A stretch of DNA of 49,117 nucleotides from Terriglobia bacterium. GTDB taxonomy: Bacteria > Acidobacteriota > Vicinamibacteria > Vicinamibacterales > CAVVIG01. Location: NCBI GenBank assembly GCA_020073005.1, contig JAIQFX010000040.1, forward strand, positions 1 to 49,117, written 5' to 3'. The translations under genes were made by a program, and so were the position numbers. The notes beneath the pieces were generated by a model. That model saw only the letters and a program-made list of their open reading frames with translations, was not told the DNA's origin and searched no databases. Shown piece after piece: positions 8,098 to 16,212 of the stretch (the stretch's first letter is position 1; the number at the start of each line of letters is the position of its first letter).

Positions 8098-9538
8098 GCC
8101 TCATCGATACTTTACCGCCCTCGTCTGCGGCCTCGCCCTGTCGATTTCCTCGCTCGCGCCGGCGCAGGACACGCAGACCGAAAAGGAAGCCGCCCGCGAC
8201 GTCCTGAAGAAGATGGACGCGCTCGAGAAATCGCTCGACGTGCCGGCGCTCGTCGCGCGTCTCACCGGGCCCAACGCCGCGCGCGATCAGGTGGTCGCGA
8301 GGGCAAAGCAGCTGATGGACACCGAGCTGCTCGCGCTCGCCGACGACATCGCGACGCATCCCGAGATCGGCTTCGAGGAAAAGCGATCCATCGGCAAGCT
8401 GATCGACTATCTGCGGAAGCACGACTTCAGCGTCGAGCTCGGGACCGGCGGGCTCTCGACCGCGTTCGTCGCCAAATTCCGCCGCAACAACGGCAGCCCG
8501 ACGCTCGGCGTCATCCTCGAGTACGACGCGCTGCGCGGCACCAAAGGCGCGTTCCACGGCGATCAGCACAGCGCGCAGGGCCCGGTCGGCATGGCCGCGG
8601 CGATCGCGATGGCCGAGTACCTCGATCGCACGCACACGCCCGGCAGCATCGTCGTCTACGGCACGCCGGGCGAGGAGATGATGCCGCCCAACGCGAAGAC
8701 CGTGATGCACGAAGCGCACGCGTTCGACGGCGCGGACATGATCATCCGCAGCCACGCGTCCTCGCAGACGTCGCGGCCCGCGCACGGCTTCGGCACGTGC
8801 TGCCTGAACATCGTCGGCGCGAAGTACACGTTCAGCGGCGCGCCCACGCATCAGATGACGCCGTGGAACGGCCGCAACGCGCTCGAAGCCGTCATTCACT
8901 TCTTCGAGAACATCGATGCCGTGCGCGCGAGCATCCGGCCGGAAGCGCGCATCCAGGGCATCATCACCGAAGGCGGATCGGCGCCCAACGTCGTGCCGGA
9001 TCGCACCGTCGCGGATTTCTATATCCGGTACCCCGACGAGATCTACCTGCAGCAGGTCGTCGAGTTCGTGGACAACGCGGCGAAGGCGGCCGCGCTCGCG
9101 ACGGGCACGAAGGTGAAGATCGATCACTACGGCAAGGACATCGACGGCGTGAGCGTCGCGACGCTCGGCGAGCTGGGCTTCGCCTACATGAAGCAGTTCG
9201 GCGCGACCGGCGTGAATCCGGAACCCGGTAAACCGCAGGGCTTCGAGGAAACCGGCAGCGTGTCGCGCGACATCCCCGGCATCGGCATCACGGCGCAGTC
9301 CTCGACGTGGTCCAACCACACGTACGAAATGGACGCGGACAATCTGAAGGAGATCGGCCACAAGGGCTTCACCATCGACGCGCAGACGATGGCCGCCGTG
9401 CTCTTCGACTTCGCGACGCACGAAGACTATCGCGCGGCGGTGAAGAAGGAGTTCGACGGGATCAAGGCGCTGTTCGGGGAATATCAGACAGCGCTCAAGA
9501 GGGTTTACACGGTGCCGGCGGTTCCGGACCCGAAGTAA
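8096..9538 (+). CDS. Exported M20 family amidohydrolase/peptidase
   Basis: 480 residues with signal peptide (YFTALVCGLALSISSLAPAQ). It resembles the AbgB/p-aminobenzoyl-glutamate hydrolase branch of M20: HPEIGFEE, EYDALRG, the metal region GDQHSAQGP (usual GCGHN), TPGEEMMPP with the catalytic Glu pair, RSHASS, and a dimerisation domain beginning KYTFSGAPTHQ. The Cys/His of the typical GCGHN loop is GDQHS here, so one metal ligand position differs. It should cleave an amide in a small acylated substrate in the periplasm. The stop is immediately followed by the stop of the convergent SpoIID-like gene with no base between. Confidence 0.88.
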   Translation: MPHRYFTALVCGLALSISSLAPAQDTQTEKEAARDVLKKMDALEKSLDVPALVARLTGPNAARDQVVARAKQLMDTELLALADDIATHPEIGFEEKRSIGKLIDYLRKHDFSVELGTGGLSTAFVAKFRRNNGSPTLGVILEYDALRGTKGAFHGDQHSAQGPVGMAAAIAMAEYLDRTHTPGSIVVYGTPGEEMMPPNAKTVMHEAHAFDGADMIIRSHASSQTSRPAHGFGTCCLNIVGAKYTFSGAPTHQMTPWNGRNALEAVIHFFENIDAVRASIRPEARIQGIITEGGSAPNVVPDRTVADFYIRYPDEIYLQQVVEFVDNAAKAAALATGTKVKIDHYGKDIDGVSVATLGELGFAYMKQFGATGVNPEPGKPQGFEETGSVSRDIPGIGITAQSSTWSNHTYEMDADNLKEIGHKGFTIDAQTMAAVLFDFATHEDYRAAVKKEFDGIKALFGEYQTALKRVYTVPAVPDPK

Positions 9539-11167
9539 CTACTTCACGTCCCGCCACGCTTTCCCGGATTGAATCTGCCGCGCGAAGCACGCGCGGGCGC
9601 GCGCGTAGGCGTTGCTCAGCGCGCCGGCCGAGACTGGACGCGCGAGCTCGTTGTCGTCCGGACACGACGGCCGCGCCGCGCTGACCGGCGGCGACGCGGC
9701 CGGATCCGCGAAGTACAAGGCCGCGCCTTCGCGCACCCACTGCGGCCGGCCCGCGAGCGCCGCCTCCGTCATCATGTGCACGAGCTCGTGACGAATCGTC
9801 TGCTCCAGCACGCCCCGATCGCGCAGCGCGGCCGGCGGCAGCAAGTGCAGCTCGCCGTCCACGTACGTGCCCGACGTGAACCAGGGCCGTCCCGTCGCCT
9901 GCTCGTAGTCGTCGGTCGTCGGATGGAACCGCAGGGTCAGCTTGACCGGCGCGGCAACGCCCAGCGTCCGCGCCAGCTCGTCGCGCGCGCGGGTGGTCTG
10001 CTGCAGGATCGCGTCGTGCTCGCCCTCGTCATCGTCCGGCAGCGACACGAGCACGTCCGGCGCGGGCGGACGCGGCGCGCCGGTCGCGCGCACTGACGGC
10101 GGCGGCGCGGGCGCGATGCGCGCGGCCAGCATGGCGGCCGTCGGCGCCATCTTCGAAATCTCCAGGCCCGGATAGTAGCGCGCGAGGATCTGATCGGCGT
10201 TCGTGCCCCGCTCGGCGAGCCGCACGGAACCGATCACGCACAGCCCGACACCGTGTCCCGACCCGTGGCCGCTGAAGTGAAACGAGTCGCCCTGCTTGCG
10301 CACGGTGAACGCGGCGCTCTTGATGTGCTGCCAGCCGAGCGTCCGCCCGACGACGGTCCGCAGATCCGCGCCGGAGATGACGTCGGGCTTCAGGCCGTCG
10401 AGCGTCAGGCGGCTCACGCGGCCGGACACGTTGCGCGCCGCGACGCGCAGATCCCGCAGCCGCCCGCCGCGGAATCCGCCGGCCCGCAGCGCCGTGAGCA
10501 GATCGGACGCGCGCAGGTCGGCCGTCCACGCCGGCGCGCCGTCGCACGCGTCATCGTCCTGCGCGGGCAGGTACGACGGATCCTCATGGCCCGGCCAGAC
10601 GTCCGAGGGTATCTCCGTGTGGCCGCCGCACGACGCGCTGAAATAAATCGACGCGGGCGTGCCGTTGCGCAGCAGGACGCGTCCCGCCGTCGCCTGCGCC
10701 GCATGCTCCGTCGCTGCGACGGCCGCGCGGACGACCTGACAGTGCGTCTGATCGCAGAGATCGAATCCGTCGGCGCGATGCCGTCCGCGATTCGCGAGCG
10801 CGAACGTGCGAATCGCGATCGCCAGCGCCTCGAGCGCGGCCGGCTGACTGTCGCGCGCCGCCTCGCCCGCGAGCACGCGCGCAACGTAGGTCTCCATGGG
10901 CAGCGTGACGACGGAATACTTCCCGTTCGGGCCCAGGAAGCCGACACGAACTGACAGGGGTTCGGGGTTCAGGGTACCGGATTCAGGGTTCTTGGTTCCG
11001 GGTTCGGGCGGCCGTGGCGCGAGGCGTGGCGTCTGCGGGCGCGCGGCGCCCCGCTGTTGTGCGGCGGCGTGAACGGGAAACTCAGAGCCAAGAACCCCGA
11101 ACCCTGAACCCGGTGCCCTGAACCCGATCGCGGCAACGATCACGAGCATCAGCGAGCGCGCGATCAT
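9539..11167 (-). CDS. SpoIID/LytB domain protein fused to a HELVH peptidase-like domain
   Basis: 542 residues. An N-terminal signal anchor is followed by two repeat-derived segments (GSGFGVLGSEF and GTKNPESGTLNPEP). The SpoIID/LytB domain comes next (LPMETYVARVLAGE, YFSASCGGHTE, HGSGHGVGLC), a family of peptidoglycan lytic enzymes. After a Pro-rich linker near residue 345 the C-terminal part has HELVHMMTEAAL, a gluzincin zinc site (HExxH), with VREGAALYFAD downstream. This suggests an envelope enzyme with two activities, but catalytic competence is inference. Its ATG overlaps the TGA of the hydrolase gene upstream (ATGA), making a three-gene operon with the SET-domain gene. Confidence 0.8.
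   Translation of the reverse strand: MIARSLMLVIVAAIGFRAPGSGFGVLGSEFPVHAAAQQRGAARPQTPRLAPRPPEPGTKNPESGTLNPEPLSVRVGFLGPNGKYSVVTLPMETYVARVLAGEAARDSQPAALEALAIAIRTFALANRGRHRADGFDLCDQTHCQVVRAAVAATEHAAQATAGRVLLRNGTPASIYFSASCGGHTEIPSDVWPGHEDPSYLPAQDDDACDGAPAWTADLRASDLLTALRAGGFRGGRLRDLRVAARNVSGRVSRLTLDGLKPDVISGADLRTVVGRTLGWQHIKSAAFTVRKQGDSFHFSGHGSGHGVGLCVIGSVRLAERGTNADQILARYYPGLEISKMAPTAAMLAARIAPAPPPSVRATGAPRPPAPDVLVSLPDDDEGEHDAILQQTTRARDELARTLGVAAPVKLTLRFHPTTDDYEQATGRPWFTSGTYVDGELHLLPPAALRDRGVLEQTIRHELVHMMTEAALAGRPQWVREGAALYFADPAASPPVSAARPSCPDDNELARPVSAGALSNAYARARACFARQIQSGKAWRDVK
10957..11127. repeat. GGGTTCAGGG-type repeat arms inside the SpoIID gene
   Basis: Arms at 10957-11009 (TTCGGGGTTCAGGG, ATTCAGGGTTCTTGG) and 11087-11127 (its complement, AAGAACCCCGAACCC) lie in the signal-peptide and linker region and are translated in frame. 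Confidence 0.75.
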
Positions 11168-11829
11168 TCCACCAGCCCCAGAAACAGCGCGACATCGTTC
11201 CAGATCCGCGGCAGGCTCTTGATCAGTTGATGGTCGTCGTCCAGCAGCGAGAGCGTGATGGTGGGACGCGTTCGGGCGAACGCTTCGACCGTGCGGTGAT
11301 CCACTGACGTGTCGTGCAGTCCCTGAAAGATCATCGTGGGCTGAGTGATCGCTGCGCCGAACGCATCGTACCGCAGACTGTCTTCATAGAACGTGAAATT
11401 CAGCGGGCGCTCGGCGTTGTCCGCGTAGTGGAAGAACGGGAGCGCGCCCTTGCGCCGCCATTCCTCAATCCGCTCCGGCGGCAACAAATGATGACCCGGC
11501 TTGGCGAACATCACGGCCGGCGCGAGCAGCACGAGGCGATCGATGCGCGCCGGCCAGCGCGCCGCCGCGAGCATCGCCAGCGTCCCGCCGAGGCTCGATC
11601 CGAACAATGTCACCGGGGTCGCGGACGCGGGAGCGGATGCAAGAGCCTCGTTCAACTGGTCGAGCATGCGCGTCATCGTCAGCGTCTGAAAGTCCGGCAG
11701 GTTGAAATCGGGACACCGGACCTCGACGTGATGTCCGGCGAGACGTTCGGTGAAGAAGGCGACCTTGGTCGAGCGCGGAGACGAGGCGAAGCCGTGGAGA
11801 TAGAAGACCGTCACAGGAAGGACTGGCAT
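11164..11829 (-). CDS. Alpha/beta hydrolase, YqiA-like
   Basis: 221 residues from ATG 11829. FYLHGFASSPRSTKV near the N-terminus, the nucleophile elbow GSSLGGTLA (Ser in GxSxG), an Asp in LHDTSVDH and a His in DDDHQL give a full Ser-Asp-His triad. Small cytoplasmic esterases of the YqiA/YcfP kind look like this. It overlaps the end of the SET gene by 19 bases and the start of the SpoIID gene by four, so all three are translated from one message. Substrate unknown. Confidence 0.88.
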   Translation of the reverse strand: MPVLPVTVFYLHGFASSPRSTKVAFFTERLAGHHVEVRCPDFNLPDFQTLTMTRMLDQLNEALASAPASATPVTLFGSSLGGTLAMLAAARWPARIDRLVLLAPAVMFAKPGHHLLPPERIEEWRRKGALPFFHYADNAERPLNFTFYEDSLRYDAFGAAITQPTMIFQGLHDTSVDHRTVEAFARTRPTITLSLLDDDHQLIKSLPRIWNDVALFLGLVE

Positions 11830-12203
11830 CCCGGCCGGCACCGGCACACCATCTGCGCGTCGCCGCCGGTGTTGTAGTGATACGTGATCTCTTCCCCCGC
11901 GCGGATCCGGCGGGCCGCGCGGATCCAGATCACGCCGTCCTTGATCTCGATGTAGCAGTTGGGCCGGCAGGCGTGGTTGATGAAACGCGCGATGTTGCCG
12001 CCGACTGCGGCGTCGACAACGGTGCGCTGCGTCAGCGTGAAGCACCAGACGCGGCCGCGTTTCATGTACCGGCGCTCGCGCTTCTCGCTCTCCCGAACGG
12101 AAATCTTCTCGCCAGCGTAGTCGATGATGCGCGTGTTCTTGTTGATGGTCCGCGTCGCGTACACGCCCCATCCATGAATCCTCGATCGCCGCTGCTCAAT
12201 CAC
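11811..12203 (-). CDS. SET-domain protein (putative lysine methyltransferase)
   Basis: 130 residues from GTG 12203. SET motifs are clear: RIHGWGVYA at the start, DYAGEKIS, NIARFINHACRPNCY (the pseudoknot NHxCxPN motif that binds S-adenosylmethionine), and GEEITYHY with the catalytic Tyr. A C-terminal CRCRPGC looks like the zinc-binding post-SET segment of eukaryotic enzymes. Bacterial SET proteins methylate protein lysines; the target is unknown. A TATTGT box seven bases before GTG may give a leaderless start. It leads an operon with the hydrolase and SpoIID-like genes. Confidence 0.88.
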   Translation of the reverse strand: MIEQRRSRIHGWGVYATRTINKNTRIIDYAGEKISVRESEKRERRYMKRGRVWCFTLTQRTVVDAAVGGNIARFINHACRPNCYIEIKDGVIWIRAARRIRAGEEITYHYNTGGDAQMVCRCRPGCQSFL

Positions 12204-12230
12204 CGCTCATACAATAACCTGCCGGGACTC

Positions 12231-12353
12231 GTAGCGCGAGTCTCGCCCTGTAGCGCGAGCCTCGCCCTGTAGCGCGAGCCTCGCCCTGTAGCGCGAGCCT
12301 TTCAGGCGAGCGTAATCTCAGAGCGGTTGTAGCGCGAGCCTTTCAGGCGAGCG
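12231..12353 (+). repeat. REP array upstream of the RAYT gene
   Basis: Three 19-base units (12231-12249, 12250-12268, 12269-12287) of GTAGCGCGAGCCTCGCCCT type are followed by two full 25-base REPs (12288-12312 and 12329-12353). A full REP has the head GTAG, then arms CGCGAGCC and GGCGAGCG around TTTCA. The stem pairs three outer and four inner base pairs (the inner set closed by T-A) around tandem G-A mismatches, the imperfect hairpin expected of a REP. Confidence 0.9.
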
Positions 12354-12382
12354 ATGGATCGCGGTTTGCTGATGCGTCCCGC

Positions 12383-12877
12383 ATGCCCCATCGACGTCCG
12401 CCGCGCCTGCCCCAGACGGAGTACCTCGGCATCCGCCGGATCCTGTTGACCATGTGCACGTTCGACCGGCTTCCCTACTTCACGTCCCCGTCCGCGGTTG
12501 AAGCGACCCATGGTGAGCTTCTGCGTACTGCCGCGGCGTACGATGTGGAAGTTATTGCGTACTGCTTCATGCCCGATCACCTCCACGCGCTGTTTCACGG
12601 TGCCGGCGCCGCGACCCACCTGGAGAAGTGTGCAGCGATGTTCCGTCAGCGCTCAGGCCACGCGCATCGTCGCCATTCACGCATGCGATTGTGGCAGGAG
12701 GGATATCACGACCGGATTCTGCGCGACGAGGAAAGCACGTTTGACGTCGTGAGCTACATCGTCGGGAATCCCGTTCGGGCCGGCCTCTGCTCCGACGTTC
12801 GCTTGTATCCGTACGCGGGATCAAGTCGATACTCGCTCGAGGAACTTGCTGTATTCGTGCAGTGGAGGCCACACTGA
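12383..12877 (+). CDS. RAYT: REP-associated tyrosine transposase
   Basis: 164 residues of the IS200/Y1 HUH superfamily. The HUH metal site is H66-L-H68 in FMPDHLHALF; the catalytic tyrosine is most likely Y125 in VVSYIVGNPVRAGL; LWQEGYHDRIL is a further hallmark of RAYTs. Such enzymes nick and rejoin single-stranded REP hairpins next to a GTAG head and are usually single copy and not self-mobile. Direct REPs lie 29 bases upstream and inverted REPs begin one base after the stop, so the gene is boxed as in bacterial REPtrons. No transposon ends of an IS are present. The ATG has no strong RBS. Confidence 0.93.
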   Translation: MPHRRPPRLPQTEYLGIRRILLTMCTFDRLPYFTSPSAVEATHGELLRTAAAYDVEVIAYCFMPDHLHALFHGAGAATHLEKCAAMFRQRSGHAHRRHSRMRLWQEGYHDRILRDEESTFDVVSYIVGNPVRAGLCSDVRLYPYAGSSRYSLEELAVFVQWRPH

Positions 12878-12878
12878 T

Positions 12879-12934
12879 CGCTCGCCTGAAAGGCTCGCGC
12901 TACAGTTCCTGCTCGCCTGCAAGGCTCGCGCTAT
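12879..12934 (-). repeat. Inverted REPs downstream of the RAYT gene
   Basis: 12879-12903 is a perfect inverted copy of the 25-base REP. 12910-12934 is a decayed copy (GTAG changed to ATAG, one loop base changed). Confidence 0.9.
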
Positions 12935-12962
12935 AACTGCCGCTCGCGCCACGACCGTCGTT

Positions 12963-14543
12963 CTAGAGTCGCGCGATCTCCTCCGCCGACCGCAGCGTCA
13001 GCGCGACGAACGTCAAGGTGCCGTTCGTGCAGCCGCCGGTCGGCGTCGTCGGGGCGCCGACGACGAACAGATTCCGGTGGTCGTGCGTGCGGCCGAAGCT
13101 GTCGCAGACACTGGCCGCCGGATCCGTGCCCATCCGGCAGCCGCCGCCCGGATGATCGAGGTAGTCGCCTTCGCTCGTGTTGACGATGCGGCCGTTGCTC
13201 GCCTTCCCTAGCGTGTTGAACACGCCGAGCACGTGCTCCGTCGTCGCGGCCTGGCGCGCGAGCGTCGGCCCGTCGAAGTGGTGCTCGATCTTCGGCATCG
13301 GATCGCCGTGACGATTCTTCTTCGACGCGTCCAGCGTCAGGCGACTGTCCGCGGACGGATGGACGTCGACGTAGGCGCGCAGCCGGACCGAACTTCCCTT
13401 CGTGCGCGACCGCCAGTCGGCCATCAGCTCATCGCCGAGCAGCAGCCTCCCGTCCGGCGTCCGCAGGCGCGGATCGCGGCCGGACGAGCTCTCCCACACG
13501 CGCGTGTCGTGGCGGACGAACGGACGATCCGCCCGGCAGCGGAAGTACTCGCGCGAGATCAGGCTGTGCGTCATGTTCTGGCCGGGATACGTCTGATCGT
13601 CGATGGTCGCGGTCGCGTTGATGAATCGGTGGCCGTTCATGTAACGGCCGACGAGGCCCGAGCTGTTGGCGAGACCGTTGGGGAATCGCGCGTTCGCCGA
13701 CAACAGCAACAGATGCGAGCTCCAGCAATAGCCCGACGCGACGACGAACGTCTTCGCGCGGTACTCGATCGTTTCAGCGGGACGATCCTGATGTGCCGCT
13801 GACGCGGAGACGATGGCCGACGTCCGATCGTCGAGCACGAGCTTGCGCACGAGCGTGCGGTCGTGAAGCACGATCTTCTTCGGCTGCATCAGCTGGCGGA
13901 ACGTGAAGTCCGGCGAATACCGCGCGCCCGACGGACACACCTCGCCGCACGTGTCGTAGACGCAGCAGCCGCCGCGGCCGTCGAACGGCGTGAGGTTGCG
14001 CGCCATCGGCAGCGACTGGAATGTCAGCCCGCTCCGCTCCGCCCACGCTTTCAGCAGCTGCAGATTGTAGGACAGCGGGATCGGGCCCTGCGGGTACGGC
14101 TGCGATCGCGCGTCTTCGGGATGCGGGCTCGGCTCGCCGCTCACGTGGAGGCGGCGCTCGGCTTCGCAGTAGTAGCGCTCGAGTTCCTTCCACTCGATCG
14201 GCCAGTCGGTCGCGAGCCCGTACATCGACTTCAGCCGCAGGTCCTCCTCCGAGAACCGGTTGCACGCCCCGCCCCAATGCAGCGCGAGCCCGCCGACCGC
14301 CATCGTCATCGCGATGATGCCCGCGGCCTGTTGATCTTCGATGTAGTCCTCGGGCCAGGGATGCTCGCCGTACTCGAGCGCGCGCTCGCGATACCGTCCA
14401 CGGTTCTGCACGTCGAAAATCGATCGGCCGGCTTCGACGACGGTCAGGCGCAGATTCGGCCGCAGCTCCGACAGTGTGAGCGCGAGCATGGCGGAGGTGA
14501 TGCCGCCGCCGATGAGGCAGATGTCAGTTTCGTGGATGGGCAT
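12963..14543 (-). CDS. GMC-type FAD oxidoreductase, large dehydrogenase subunit
   Basis: 526 residues from ATG 14543; the longer frame to 14627 only reads through a REP. FAD site IGGGITSAML at the N-terminus, then the GMC pattern LALHWGGACNRFSEED, a Cys-rich loop GGCCVYDTCGEVCPSGA (possibly a Fe-S or structural site), and the C-terminal HPGGGCRMG and GGCTNGTLTFVAL active-site region. This is the sugar/alcohol dehydrogenase branch related to gluconate and fructose dehydrogenases. The gene upstream in the same direction encodes the matching small subunit; no cytochrome c subunit is next to it, so the electron acceptor is unknown. The large subunit has no signal of its own and is probably carried out by the Tat signal of the small one. 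Confidence 0.9.
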   Translation of the reverse strand: MPIHETDICLIGGGITSAMLALTLSELRPNLRLTVVEAGRSIFDVQNRGRYRERALEYGEHPWPEDYIEDQQAAGIIAMTMAVGGLALHWGGACNRFSEEDLRLKSMYGLATDWPIEWKELERYYCEAERRLHVSGEPSPHPEDARSQPYPQGPIPLSYNLQLLKAWAERSGLTFQSLPMARNLTPFDGRGGCCVYDTCGEVCPSGARYSPDFTFRQLMQPKKIVLHDRTLVRKLVLDDRTSAIVSASAAHQDRPAETIEYRAKTFVVASGYCWSSHLLLLSANARFPNGLANSSGLVGRYMNGHRFINATATIDDQTYPGQNMTHSLISREYFRCRADRPFVRHDTRVWESSSGRDPRLRTPDGRLLLGDELMADWRSRTKGSSVRLRAYVDVHPSADSRLTLDASKKNRHGDPMPKIEHHFDGPTLARQAATTEHVLGVFNTLGKASNGRIVNTSEGDYLDHPGGGCRMGTDPAASVCDSFGRTHDHRNLFVVGAPTTPTGGCTNGTLTFVALTLRSAEEIARL

Positions 14544-14553
14544 GAAGAGTCTC

Positions 14554-14578
14554 TGCTCGCCTGAAAGGCTCGCGCTAC
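14554..14578 (-). repeat. REP that supplies a stop codon
   Basis: A 25-base REP (one end base changed) lies between the two dehydrogenase genes. Its GTAG head contains the TAG stop (14575-14577) of the small subunit gene. Confidence 0.85.
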
Positions 14579-15141
14579 AGGCTCGCCGGACGTTTGGTCG
14601 TGATCTGAATCGGCCGGCACACCTCACGGTTGATCGCGGCGTGGTAGCAGAGATCGTTCGCCTCGCTGCTTCTGAAGTAGTGCGCCATCAGATCGGCGAT
14701 GACGTGCTGGCCCAGCGGCCTCTGCGGCAGGTTCCGCACGCCGGCGTTCGTGAACGCCGCGTCGAGGAGCGCGCGCCGCGCGTCCAGATCGAGCGCGCTC
14801 CAGCGGCCGCCGCGCGCGCGGGCGGCGGCCTCGAGCGACGACAGCTGCGCGAGGTACGCCGGCACGGGCGACGCGCCGGACCGCTGCAGCCGCGGATGGC
14901 CGTACCCGTGCGCCAGCGCGACGCCTTCACGATAGCCGCGCGTCCAGGCGACGAACTTGTCGACCTCCGTCCGCAGTTGCGCGGCGCCGATCGACGCCGG
15001 CAGCACGGTCGGCGCGATCTCGTGCAGCAATGCGATCGCCTCCCGCGTCAGCTCGCGCGGCTGCGCGAAGACGCGCAGGCGGCTGAACGGCAGGACGGCG
15101 GGCAGCGCGGCGATCCACTGAATGAGCGTGCGTCGTTTCAT
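14575..15141 (-). CDS. Gluconate 2-dehydrogenase subunit 3-like protein
   Basis: 188 residues. The Tat-like leader MKRRTLIQWIAALPAV is followed by a helical domain of the gluconate 2-dehydrogenase subunit 3 family (LLHEIAPTVLP, LAQLSSLEA, LMAHYFRSSEANDLCY). This subunit escorts the FAD subunit across the membrane and helps maturation. The stop is the TAG in the REP, so the last few residues (RPASL) may have been set by the repeat's arrival. Upstream there is a divergent radical SAM gene 45 bases away. Confidence 0.85.
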   Translation of the reverse strand: MKRRTLIQWIAALPAVLPFSRLRVFAQPRELTREAIALLHEIAPTVLPASIGAAQLRTEVDKFVAWTRGYREGVALAHGYGHPRLQRSGASPVPAYLAQLSSLEAAARARGGRWSALDLDARRALLDAAFTNAGVRNLPQRPLGQHVIADLMAHYFRSSEANDLCYHAAINREVCRPIQITTKRPASL

Positions 15142-15186
15142 GCAGGCCTCCGCAATCTGGAGGAATCCTAGCAGCGACGAGGGCGG

Positions 15187-16212
15187 ATGCTATACTTTTT
15201 GATCGTGGCTGTGCTCACCACGGTTGGCCGTAAGGCGCGCTCGGTGCGCGAGTTCGTGCGCGGACTGACGCACACGGCGCACCCGCTGCTCGTGCAGATC
15301 ATTCCGATCCGCCGCTGCAACATCGACTGCGGCTACTGCAACGAGTACGACAAGGTCTCGGCCCCGGTGCCGACCGACGTCATGCTGCGCCGGATCGACA
15401 AGCTCGCCGAGCTGGGCACGTCGGTCGTCGCCTTCAGCGGCGGCGAGCCGATGCTCCACCCGGACCTGGACGCGCTCATCCGCCGCATCCGCGGGCGCGG
15501 CATGATGGCCGGCCTGATCACGAACGGCTACTTCCTCGTCCCGAAGCGCATCGAGCAGTTGAACGAGGCGGGATTGGACTTCCTCCAGATCAGCATCGAC
15601 AACGTCGAGCCCGACGAGGTTTCGAAGAAGAGCCTCCGGCTGCTCGACAAGAAGCTCGAGCATCTCCGCGACCACGCCGCGTTCGACATCAACATCAACT
15701 CGGTCCTCGGCGGCGGGATCAAGAACCCGGAGGACGCGCGGACGATCAACAACCGCGCGCGCGCGCTCGGCTTCTCCACGTCCATCGGGATCATCCACGA
15801 CGGATCGGGCCGGCTGAAACCGCTGGGACGCGTCGAGCGCAAGGTGTACGACGAAGTCTCGGCCGCCATCAATGGGCCGTGGCAGGTCTTCAAGAATCTC
15901 TACTCGGGGATCACGAGCTTCCAGGACAACCTGGCCGACGGCAAGCCGAACGAGTGGCGCTGCCGCGCGGGCGGGCGCTACCTCTATATCTGCGAGGAGG
16001 GCCTGGTCCACTACTGCTCGCAGCAGCGCGGATTCCCGGGCGTGCCGCTCGAGACCTACACCGTCGACGACATCCGCCGCGCGTTCAATACGCCCAAGCC
16101 CTGCGCGCCGTACTGCACGGTCGGCTGCGTCCACCGCGTGTCGACGATGGACTTCTGGAGAAGTCCTCAGGAGGCAGTCGCCGGCGCCGAGTCTTCAGTC
16201 GTTAGTCGTTAG
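15187..16212 (+). CDS. Radical SAM protein with C-terminal Cys cluster
   Basis: 341 residues from ATG 15187. C44-x3-C48-x2-C51 in RRCNIDCGYC binds the SAM 4Fe-4S cluster; FSGGEPMLHPD is the following strand motif. The C-terminal region has Cys in WRCRAGG, ICEEG, YCSQQRG and CAPYCTVGCVH, a SPASM-like set for one or more auxiliary clusters, so a peptide or small-molecule modification is possible. No precursor peptide was found next to it. A TATACT box overlaps the ATG, and GTG 15205, 18 bases further, would fit a leaderless start. The last codons and stop (VVSR, TAG) come from the start of a GTCGTTG tandem repeat. Confidence 0.85.
   Translation: MLYFLIVAVLTTVGRKARSVREFVRGLTHTAHPLLVQIIPIRRCNIDCGYCNEYDKVSAPVPTDVMLRRIDKLAELGTSVVAFSGGEPMLHPDLDALIRRIRGRGMMAGLITNGYFLVPKRIEQLNEAGLDFLQISIDNVEPDEVSKKSLRLLDKKLEHLRDHAAFDININSVLGGGIKNPEDARTINNRARALGFSTSIGIIHDGSGRLKPLGRVERKVYDEVSAAINGPWQVFKNLYSGITSFQDNLADGKPNEWRCRAGGRYLYICEEGLVHYCSQQRGFPGVPLETYTVDDIRRAFNTPKPCAPYCTVGCVHRVSTMDFWRSPQEAVAGAESSVVSR

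Noticed and set aside
12383-12877. RAYT as part of an IS200/IS605 insertion sequence
   Set aside because: No subterminal IS ends or second ORF; the flanks are REPs on both sides, which fits a domesticated RAYT.
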